From positions 4,047,501 through 4,111,500 of the forward strand of contig JAGTTD010000010.1 in the NCBI GenBank assembly GCA_018398585.1: DNA of 64,000 nucleotides, given 5' to 3'. The DNA is from Simmondsia chinensis (taxonomy: Eukaryota > Streptophyta > Magnoliopsida > Caryophyllales > Simmondsiaceae). The notes under the pieces are model-generated. The model was not told where the DNA came from. It searched no databases and was given only the letters and a program-made list of their open reading frames with translations. This document shows, one piece after another, positions 55,827-64,000 of this stretch (position 1 is the stretch's first letter; each line of letters starts with the position of its first letter). Position numbers and translations under genes: made by a program.

Positions 55827-56820
55827 GCATGTTTGGTATGGGATTAAAAAAAGAGGGGTAATATTTAATGGTGCAATTCTTAATGGGATAACCATTACCT
55901 CGTGAATTTTTTTTCCTTTCGTCTTATTTGGTTATGCACTTTTAAATGAGTAAATATTGACCTATGAATTTTTCATTATGTTTGGTTTGAGTGTAATATA
56001 CTTATTTTTTATCTTTAATGTGTTAATTCATTTTTATATTATTTTTTAATTTTTTTAAATATTTTATTATAATAAAATATAACTATTTATTAAAATACTG
56101 AACAAAATCACCCTTGTATAATTGACGATGCTTTAAATATCTAAAAATAATTTCAAATTTGTAAAAAAAAAAAAATAGATAATCTCTATTACAGCATCGA
56201 CGATCTATCCCCACCAACATTGCTATTGTTGCCAACCCCTGGTCACTACCAACATTGCCATAGTAGATCTCTCCTGCTTTGTATTAGTTTTTTTAATATT
56301 TAATATATTTTTTAATCTTGAAATATTTTTAAGTATTTAAAATATTTTTGTAAATATATAAAATATTTTTATAAATATATAAATATTTTTTAATATTAAA
56401 TTTTTATACATATTTTTTATATTTTATATTTAGAATATTTTTTAAATATATAAATATTGTCATAATATTTAAAAAATTTTGTATATATTTCAAATATTTA
56501 TGGATTTTTAAAATATTTTTCTAATATTAAATATGTTAAAAATATTTAGAATATTTTATTAATATTTATATGATTTTTTAAATATATAAAATATATTTTT
56601 ATAATATTCAAATTTCCCAAATAAAAAATGAGTTGAAATTTTTTTACCTCTTTTCTTGTTATAGATGTTGCACTAAAGGGGTAGTGCAATGGTTTTAACC
56701 CCATTTGAGGGTAAACTTTTTATTGGGTTAAATATTAATAGTAAATTAAATAGGGTTAAAAGGAGTGTAATAGTTACCCCCATAGCCATTAACCCCTGTT
56801 AACTCCATACCAAACATACC
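55827..56820. mobile_element. Harbinger-like MITE inside the LTR element
   Basis: Ends GGGCATGTTTGGTATGG and CCATACCAAACATACCA are inverted; flanking TTA (and the longer ATTAG) is repeated on both sides at 55819-55826 and 56820-56825. The TGTTTGG terminus and TTA target are typical of PIF/Harbinger. About 1 kb and AT-rich, with an AATATTTTT array in the middle. Confidence 0.7.
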
Positions 56821-57510
56821 ATTAGTATTAGAGCAGTGTTCCTTGGCATCAGCAATGGAGGTCAAAATAAAATGGATGATACCAGAACTCACGAATATGC
56901 AAAAGAAGCTTAAGGAAGCATAAAAATATGTTAGAAAAAAATGCAAGAAAGATTTGTAGGTATTAGAAATCTAGTGAACGAGGATCAGTCACTTTTCAAA
57001 AATGAAATGGAGAAACAATCTGATAACTACTTGCAAATTACTTAAAATTGGTGCAAATTGAAGCCGGATGAGGTTGCTCAAGTACTGGAACCACCGCCTC
57101 CGAAGGAGATCGAAGTGAACAGCAAAGAGAAGAGCACGAACAATGAGGAGATTGGCAAGGTTGTGATCAGACATTGGAGCTTGGTGACACAGAGGCTGAC
57201 AACGAGAACAACGACCTCCAGGAAGAAGAGATTGGAGACGAGATGAAGAAGGAGGACGCAGAGGTTCACTATGGAATAGAGATCGCAGATCGAAGTGTAA
57301 AGTTGGAAGTCGTACTAAAACCGGAGATGCGAGCAACGTCGAAAAAGAGCCACTGCCGTCGCCTCCGCTACCGACCCCCTGTTGTGGCGCCGTTGCGCCT
57401 TAATGCAGCAACGGTTTCATATTTGAGTGAGCCGAAGAAGGCGGCTGCCGACGGAGCAACCAGTGTGTTTGGGTTAAAATATTTTTGGAAAATTACCATT
57501 TTACCCCTTT

Positions 57511-57613
57511 GTCTCCTTTCCAGCTGGAAGGGGTAACGCTGCGTATATCACCCCCCCTAGACCCTGCGTTCAGCGGGAGCCGCAAGGCACTGGGACTGTT
57601 GTTGTTGTTGTTG
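57511..57613 (+). mobile_element. 103-bp truncated LINE/SINE tail insertion
   Basis: CTGGAAGGGGTAACGCTGCG, GCGGGAGCCGCAAGGCACTGG and a long TTG repeat: the tail from the hairpin's 3' arm onward. An exact 17-bp duplication TACCATTTTACCCCTTT (57494-57510, 57614-57630) flanks it, so it is young. Confidence 0.88.
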
Positions 57614-58160
57614 TACCATTTTACCCCTTTAGTTTTATATAATTACTTAGTTGCCTTTTTTACTTAAATATTTAAAAAATATATTAAAATTTTTTGTTCA
57701 TTTTAGCCAACTTAAGTGGTTAAAATTTGTAACTGCAGTGTTTGACAGCGGAGGGTTAACTTAGATATCAATAATACCTTAACCTTTGTGGATAAGGGTG
57801 TGAAATGTATTGATACAATTTAGAATATAGAAGTTAAGTGAGGCGTACTTCAAATATAAATAAACAGGTTAATCTTCTTAATTTCAACTATACTCTTCAT
57901 TTAACTCTATATATAGAGCCTTTAGTTAGAAAAAAAAAGTATCATTAATGAATTAAATGCGAATTTCTTCTTCCCCTTCTCTATCAAGTCTCGCTTCCCC
58001 TATCTTTTCCTACTGTATACTTATATTATGTAAATTTTCCGATACTCTACAAGATATACAATACGCTAGTGATTCGCGATTCGTTTGTGAATTGGTTTGG
58101 TAGATTCATTTGTGAATTGATTTGGTTGATTCGTTTGTGAATTGATTTGGATCATAACTA

Positions 58161-58740
58161 AATTAATGCTGAATTAGAAGTGACAAAGGAATGTGTCAGT
58201 GATATTGAGATAGTTCATAGTATACCTAGTGTGATTAAATAGGTTATGCCTTTAGACTAGTTCATTACTCTAAGCATTAACTTCAGCATTAATTCATGTT
58301 AAACATGAAATTAGGTGTGATAGAGGAATTTAGTAGTACTATGGATATAATTTATGTTACACCTAAAATGATAAGATGAGTTATGCTATTAGACTAATTC
58401 ACTACTCTAAACTCTAATTTAATGTTAATTTAGGTTTAGAGTTTGTAGCATAAACTTTTAACGTCATTATTGTAATGAAATATGATAAAAGGATCTAAGT
58501 TAAACTAATCTAAATTCATACTCTAAACTATCCCTGATTGACAACATTAATTTGCAGTATAGATATAGATTCCTTTAACTTAAGACACAATCTCCAACAA
58601 GAACATAGTTTTTAACTACTTGTTAGTCATTGAATCTAACTTTATATTGATTCCATATGGATACGACACTCGTATACTTGTCACAGCTGCGACATGCTTG
58701 GGAGTACACAGTTTTGACACTGTTTTAAAATCACATCAAG
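58161..58740. other. AT-rich sequence
   Basis: A duplicated pattern is visible (TTCATTACTCTAAGCATTAACTT near 58258 and CTAATTCACTACTCTAAACTC near 58392, each preceded by GTGATA.AGGAAT.T), suggesting an imperfect tandem duplication of about 130 bp. No gene. Confidence 0.4.
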
Positions 58741-58920
58741 TTTTTGTTATCCCCCTTTATTCCTTTTTATTCCGTTACTAAACATGGGTAAAAGAGTTGC
58801 CAAATTGAAGTAAGAGTTTATCCTTCATTATCCCTGTTCTTTTACTCCGTTTCCAAACAAAAAATTAATATATCTAAATAAATATAGAATAATACCTTAC
58901 TCTCAACTCTTACCCCAATT

Positions 58921-59215
58921 AAAGGAGTTATTTATATCATTGGTTCCTCATGTTTTTAGTTTTGTTCAAATTGATCCCTCATCTTTTTAAATTTATTAAA
59001 ATTAGTTCTTCATCTTTTCTTTTGTTCAAAACGGTACCTCATGTTTTATTTTTTACAAAATTAATCCTCCATCTTTTTAATTTTTATCCAATTTTGATCA
59101 TAATATAGAGGACTAATTTTGTTAAAAAAAATAAGGGACCATTGTGAACAAATGAAAAAATAAAAGATTAATTTAAACAAGCTTAAAATGTTGAGGGATC
59201 AGTTTGAATTAAACA
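58921..59215. mobile_element. Small inverted-repeat DNA element (GGTCACTAATATT family)
   Basis: GGAGTTATTTATATCATTGG, GTTCAAATTGATCCCTC, GTTCAAAACGGTACCTC and their mirrored partners (AGGGACCATTGTGAACAAA, TTGAGGGATCAGTTTGAA) show the family layout seen at 51599-51921. Confidence 0.55.
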
Positions 59216-59299
59216 TAAAATAAAATAAAAAACTAATTTAAATAAAAGATATAAAATAATTTCAAATAATGCTTTACCTTATTTGCAATTGCAACCGAT

Positions 59300-59480
59300 G
59301 AATCACTCTTTAAACACTTCTTGAGCCACAAACCACCCCACCCCACCCCACCGACGCAGTCCCCCGTCAAACCCCCACCGAGTTCACCGGCGTGGTTTGC
59401 CACCGCTCTCCGCCTATCGCCGCCGTTCACCGGCGGAAAACCCTACTCCGACTCCGACTCCTCCTAGGGTTTCTTTCTTA
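59300..59480 (+). promoter_or_regulatory. Probable promoter/leader of the DUF616-like gene
   Basis: A sharp GC-rich island (CCACCCCACC, CACCGGCG) followed by CTCCTAGGGTTTCTTTC (59460-59476), a common plant leader motif. The coding start is 1.5 kb downstream, which implies a leader intron. Inferred from composition only. Confidence 0.4.
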
Positions 59481-59699
59481 ATCGTTAACCGCACAACCCC
59501 TGTTCATAAAAGACAATTTTGCCCCCTCTAGATTCCACGGACTCCCATACGGTGTCGTCTTGGGTGAACCCAGTTTCCCCCTTCATTGGATCCATAGAAA
59601 AGATTGCATCTTGGAAGTCTCAGTTCCTTTCACTGCTTAAACATTTGTAGAGTACAAATTTATCTTCTTAAATTGGTGAGTTTGTTTCTTATTGGTGTA

Positions 59700-59830
59700 T
59701 TATGGACATAGTCTAGTGGTTCGGAATGTCGGGGGTTAGAAGTGCCACCAGGGTTCTATCCCCACTGGAGGCATTTCCCTGTTCGCTTCTGATTTGGCCA
59801 TTTTTCTCCTTCTCTATGTCTCTCCCTTAG
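59700..59830 (+). mobile_element. tRNA-derived SINE head
   Basis: GGACATAGTCTAGTGGTTCG (A-box) and CAGGGTTCTATCCCCAC (B-box) lie about 45 bp apart, with a tRNA-like layout. The element's end is not recognised. Confidence 0.5.
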
Positions 59831-59869
59831 ATCTGGGCACTCCTTTAATTTGTTTAGCATGGAGAACAA

Positions 59870-60145
59870 TGCCTTATTTGACTACCGAGTAAAGAGGGGT
59901 AAAGAGGAGGAGGATGAAGTATTATCGTACATTTGTTTCGAAATTGGGTAAATGGGTAAGGATAAAAAGAGTTATAGTTAAAATAAGTACAACGTTGTTC
60001 AAAATTTTTTAAGAAGTTACTTTATATCCCTTTACCCCTAATGCGGGGTTAAAAGAAGGGGGTAAAGGGGATAAAGCCCCTCAAAAGAATTTGTCAAATG
60101 GGGGTAAGATTTATCCCCATTTCCCTTATTGCCAAACGGGGGTTA
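59870..60145. mobile_element. GGGGTAA-rich MITE
   Basis: Collinear in reverse with 41560-41775: GGGTAAATGGGTAAGGATAA, CCTTTACCCC, GGGGGTAAAGGGGATAAAGCCCC, and a right end ATTGCCAAACGGGGG. Confidence 0.55.
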
Positions 60146-60529
60146 GAATATTTGTTCTTCTATTGATTCCCATTTTCTGGGTTGTTATTCTGTTCTTGCT
60201 TTTGTAACTGATTTTATCCTGTAATCTTTGGGCAGTTGTCTTAGGGCTTGTTTGGTATCTCTTTTATTTGTAATTTTTGTTCGTTGAAGGGACTAAAACT
60301 TAGATTATGCAGCTTTCACTCAAACTAGGAGATACTGAAAACAAGAAAGTGAAACTGGAAAAAATTATTTTGAAAGTATAGTTTTTAGTTTAAAGAAACG
60401 AGAGTTTGCTCGTAGAAAACCTTTACCGATCAGGCTGAAAAAAGTTACCCATTTAGGCTCCCCAACTTCCTTTCTGTAGGGATTAATATTGGGTAATTTT
60501 ACATCTTGTTTGATTGGCAGGAAATATAA

Positions 60530-60810
60530 AATATATATGAGAAGTATGAATTTGGCCTCTTGTTTGATTGTTAGGAAGTGGAAATTGTTTAGCAATTCCT
60601 AATTCATTCAAAAAGCACGAAGTAACTTACTAGCTTTTAGGTAAGTTTCAATTCCTTTGTTTTAAAGTAACTACCCCACCCACAAAAAAAGGAAGTTTTG
60701 TTTCTTATCCAGACAACCGAATACTTTGTACCTACTTCTTGGAAAGTTGACATAGGAATAGAATTCTTGGGAAATACAAATTTCTATAGGAATTTAATTC
60801 ACGTGGCAAG
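60530..60810. mobile_element. Tourist/Harbinger-like MITE, inverted copy
   Basis: Reverse-collinear with 5205-5455 and 20498-20790: GTAACTTACTAGCTTTTAGG, GGAAGTTTTGTTTCTTATCC, AAAGTTGACATAGGAAT and GGAATTTAATTCACGTGGCA. Termini are less clear. Confidence 0.5.
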
Positions 60811-61035
60811 ACCTAGTGATTTGGGATTGATGTTGCTTGGCAATATAACTGTGCTTCTCCAGAATTTTTCAACAAGTGTATAATTTGATTGATTTGGTGA
60901 CTAGAACTTGTGTGGAATTATTAGCATGTAATTTAATGTGTTCTTCCTTTTATTTTTCCTCTTGCTCATTCATCCAGGGTGCTAGTTATTGATTGGAAAT
61001 CTAGTGGAATGGTGGGTGATTCAATCAAGGGATAA

Positions 61036-62264
61036 ATGGAGAAGGATCTTCTGCGGTCTGTTTCTCTACGGACGAGTCGTAGGGTGGACCGCAATGCTTC
61101 AATTGAGCAAACAAAGGGTAAGGTTTTGTGGAGTTTTCAGATTACTTGCCTTTGAAATCCTTGTTTAGGGGCTAATGACTTGGAAACATTTGAATCAAAT
61201 TGTGGTGTTGTGACTGCCTTGTTAAGGGAATGATAAAGTAGAATACGCAAAACTTAACAATAAAAATTAATTTGTGTTATGTCTCGAATTTTTAGTTTGG
61301 ATTTAGAAGCGGAGGTCTGTGTTGGAGCAGAGGGATGGGGCTAATTTTTGGGTTGGGTTCTCATACTCGTGATTTCTGGGGTTTCGATCTTTTCTCTTCT
61401 ATATATATATATTTGTAGGGCTTCTGCCCAGAGATAGAGGGAAACGCAGAGTACTGAGTGAGCTTGGGATGATTGTAATCCTTCATTTCAGATCTAGTGA
61501 AACTTTCATCCTTCCGCCCGCGGTTTTTCCATCATTTATGGGTTTTCCACGTAAATCTCGGCGTCTTTGTTTTTCTTTCTCCCTTTTCTTCTCATTTCTT
61601 GTTGGTGTCTAAATCCAAACTAGTTACTGAGGTATTTGCCTAATAATTGCAAAGCACAATTTAAGATTTGCATGGTTCAACGTATTGTGCCTACATCCAT
61701 AGAGCTGTAGAGATTTTTCACTATTATCAGGGAAGAATACAAGAGGATAGCTCAAAATTATTAGTCCTAGTGCACAAAATATGCGCAATAGCGGTCAAAA
61801 AACTAGCTTGGGGCGTAGATTTTGGACCCCCAATAAGGCGTATCCATGAGCGCCAGTTTGTCCAGCCTATTGGCTTCATCCTCCATTCTGTGAACATGGC
61901 TCCTCTTCAAGAATAAAACCAGGTTTCACACAACTAACATGTGTCGAGCTCACAATGCTGTGATTGCAGGGTAGCACGGATGTTACATAACAAGTAGTGT
62001 TGATCTCTCATATAACGAACTGCTGGCTCAAAATCTACTACATAATATGACTTTTATGTTACATCATGTTTTTTAATTTCCTGATGGCTGACGCAGAAAA
62101 TGAAGGTGCGATGTTTTCCCCTAGAGGGTACCCACTAAAAATAGTGTGGAAGAAGGGCTTTATCAGATTGCTTCTTGTTGCGGGCATGATATGGATGCTA
62201 CTTATTCTTGTTGTAGTATTATTCCACATTTGGTCCTGCCAGTCTTCTGTTGCTTTCTTTTCAG
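61036..62264 (+). CDS. N-terminal part of a type II membrane protein, probable DUF616 (MUCI70-like)
   Basis: Two coding exons are visible (61036-61117 and 62097-62264; GT-AG, phase kept), giving the first 83 residues; the rest lies beyond the window or was not found. A basic cytosolic tail (MEKDLLRSVSLRTSRRVDR), then KIVWKKGFIRLLLVAG and one membrane anchor (about residues 53-72, MIWMLLILVVVLFHIWSC) are seen. This layout, with WKKGF...RLLL and LFHIWSC, recalls plant DUF616 proteins such as MUCI70, Golgi glycosyltransferase-like factors of pectin synthesis. Gene order agrees with Arabidopsis At4g38500, a DUF616 gene as I remember it. The catalytic region is not visible, so the family call is an inference. 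Confidence 0.55.
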
Positions 62265-63442
62265 GTATTGCTTCTATAGTTATAAATATGACATACGTCG
62301 TTAAGAGTTATGCAGGCTCTGATTGCATAGTTTGTTTGAGCTTTAATGATGATCGTTTCTCATTTCCAGTTTCTGTGTTTATTTGTTACTGCTCTGCTGC
62401 TTGTTAATACTGCAGAAATGCGAACTGGTAGACCTAGTAATGGAATTTGTTTAGCATGTAGAACTTTCAGAAGTTTGACTAAATTGTCAAATTGCTGTAT
62501 GCATCATAGTTGCACAAAACGGGAGTGGGAGCGGGCAGTCATAAAAGCTTCTAAAGGCGGGAGCGTTGAGGGAGCACTTATATTACTATGTATTAGATAT
62601 ACAAGAAAAAGTAATGACGTGTTATCAATTGAGTTGTTGAAGCATAAATATCAAAAGAAAGTCAATATTACGCAATAACCAATAAAATTTAGTACTCCAA
62701 TGAATATAATATAGAAAATTGACTCTAAGATGTCTACACAATTTAGTCATCCTTTAAAATTGAGTGATGTAATTAATCAACAAATCGTTTAATAATTATT
62801 TTCTTACCAAAATGGTTCCATTATGGTTGGAATCGTGTTTCCGCCGAGTTTGATACTACTTGGAAACTTGAATTTGACTTTGAAATGCGGAATCGCGTTT
62901 CCGAAGCGTGAAACGTTAGCATTCTAGGAGTTTCCTGCATCTATGGTATGTATCTCATCAAATTTGTCATCTTTTTCTATGATTTGGTTCTATTTTGTAA
63001 TTCTGGAGCTTTTATTGGCCACTTAGCTTGTTTTAAGACTAGCCCTCTGATACCTTTCTTGCTTGGATATTGATACATGCTTACATGATAAAAGGATGGT
63101 TAATTTGTTTTGGTTAATTTGGTTACTTTTAAGAAACGTGAGCTATATATATTATAAAAGGGAACTCAGTGACATGGAATATCTGTGGGCAAGGGAGTGC
63201 ACGGTGTGCAGGTGATGGAAATCATGGATAAAGAATCACGATTTAAATCTCAAATATTTAGTGAAGATTTGAATTGTTGTAAATTCTATCTTTTAGAATA
63301 TATCATTATTTAGGAGTAGAATTTTGACTTTTATTAGCTTTGTTGTTATTGTCATTATTAGGAGTTTGCTATTATTCGTTTGGAAGTTTATTTTCACTTA
63401 GGATTCTAGTTTCTTCTCTATAAATACTATTGTAAGCGGAGC
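62265..63442. other. Intron or intergenic sequence with an unassigned open frame
   Basis: An acceptor-like CTGCAG/AAATGCG at 62412-62421 leads into an open frame to 62678 with several Cys and His (CLACRTF, NCCMHHSC). It could be joined in phase to the preceding exon, but it does not resemble the DUF616 continuation I would expect. No other gene is seen to the next SINE. Confidence 0.35.
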
Positions 63443-63463
63443 TAAAGGTACATCATTAGACTA

Positions 63464-63705
63464 AAGGAAAAAGGAACATACCCAGTGCCTCAAGGGCTCC
63501 CGCCTACGTAGGGTCTGGGGGGGCTGATGTACGCAGCCTTCCCCCTTCAGGGCGTCAACCTGAAGAGAGGCTGTTTCTCAGTGCCCCCAACCTGAGGGTG
63601 AGGACTTCCTAGGAGGTCACCCATCCTGATGCTACTCTCGCCCAAGCACGCTTAACTTCGGAGTTCTAATGAGATCCGGTGATGGCGTGTTGGTGCCCTC
63701 TTTGG
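63464..63705 (-). mobile_element. 5S rRNA-headed SINE, full length (best copy)
   Basis: On the minus strand the 242-bp element starts CCAAAGAGGGCACCAACACG, continues as 5S-like sequence (63700-63600) with the pol III A-box (63655-63640, AAGCGTGCTTGGGCGA), an intermediate element and C-box (63627-63611, AGGATGGGTGACCTCCT). It passes into the LINE-type hairpin tail and GGGAGCCCTTGAGGCACTGG, and ends GTATGTTCCTTTTTCC. A 21-bp duplication with one mismatch (63443-63463, 63706-63726) marks both ends. All 5S internal promoter elements look intact, so it could be transcribed. Confidence 0.93.
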
Positions 63706-63726
63706 TAAAGGTACACCATTAGACTA

Positions 63727-64000
63727 TTTTGAATAAATTCAGTTATTCCTATTCTTAAACACATAGTTACTTAAAAAACACAGACACTGAGTTGGTTGGC
63801 CGCAGGGTTGTTAAACCGTCCTCCTAGGCACAGGGATGCCTAGGAAGCCCCTCGATAGGGCATAAGGATGCTTAATCTGTATCCACCAACTTTATATTTA
63901 TTAAACTAATGCAGCGAACATGGTGCTAAATCCAATGGGGCCCTTCATCTAGTGATATAGTGTTGTTGTACATTAGCCCGTTCTACGGGAGACGCAAACT
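63727..64000. other. Right edge, nothing recognised
   Basis: No coding signal or repeat with clear ends before the window stops. GTTGGCCGCAGGGTTGTTAA near 63800 may belong to a repeat that cannot be defined from one copy. Confidence 0.4.

Larger units (their letters stand above)
55545..58160 (+). mobile_element. Degraded LTR retrotransposon with nested insertions
   Basis: Two diverged direct repeats of about 270 bp (55545-55818 and 57868-58160) share CTCTATATATAG.GCCTTTAG, GACTCTATACTTATA.TATGTAAAT and GAATTGATTTGGATC. The left repeat ends TCTAACA; its primer-binding site (ATTAGTATTAGAGC) is split by a MITE at 55827-56820. The interior holds an acidic, gag-like frame remnant (57058-57250) and a 103-bp tail insertion (57511-57613). 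No pol domain is recognisable. Confidence 0.6.

Noticed and set aside
61668..61916. 82-residue frame in the intron of the DUF616-like gene
   Set aside because: No recognised motif and no splice phase that joins it to either neighbouring exon in a convincing way; treated as chance.

Overview
The window is nuclear DNA of a flowering plant, almost certainly a core eudicot. The genes have plant-type GT-AG introns, the proteins are plant-specific (an MSL channel, a PLS-DYW PPR protein, a plastid-type SecE) and about four fifths of the sequence is AT-rich and full of small transposable elements. Species cannot be told from sequence alone.

Five genes are well supported. An MscS-like mechanosensitive channel (5 exons, 5970-12416, +) and a single-exon PPR-DYW protein (22640-25078, +) lie in the left half. 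A small single-exon unknown gene lies at 30434-30712 (-). On the right are a SecE-type translocase subunit (4 coding exons, 38097-41152, +) and an INO80 chromatin-remodelling subunit of the IES6/YL1-C type (3 coding exons, 45468-50123, -). At the right edge the first two coding exons of a type II membrane protein (61036-62264, +) look like a DUF616/MUCI70-like protein. From memory, the order SecE - IES6 - DUF616 matches Arabidopsis At4g38490 - At4g38495 - At4g38500, so this stretch is probably an old conserved gene block.

The rest is dominated by one retrotransposon system. An RTE-type LINE is present as 5'-truncated copies (8078-8554, 26938-27588, 27588-28550, 29783-30082, 32770-34048, 51112-51349). 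Its 3' end, a conserved hairpin followed by a GGGAGCCCTTGAGGCACTGG block and a TTG repeat, recurs in many short insertions. The same 3' end is joined to a head derived from 5S ribosomal RNA in at least six SINE copies; the best is 63464-63705, bounded by a 21-bp target duplication. Several insertions are only 37 to 103 bp long yet have clear target duplications.

DNA elements form the second layer: a 3.5-kb foldback element whose arms are tandem arrays of a roughly 220-bp unit (15890-19364), two 539-bp foldback twins with 9-bp target duplications (21057-21595, 36182-36720), an ACTCGA-rich family with 9-bp duplications (40389-40987, 53541-54263, broken copy 14308-14760), a GGGTA-rich hAT-like family (41857-42387 and relatives), Tourist-like MITEs, two TRIM elements and degraded LTR elements. 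Several are nested, so the order of insertions can be read.
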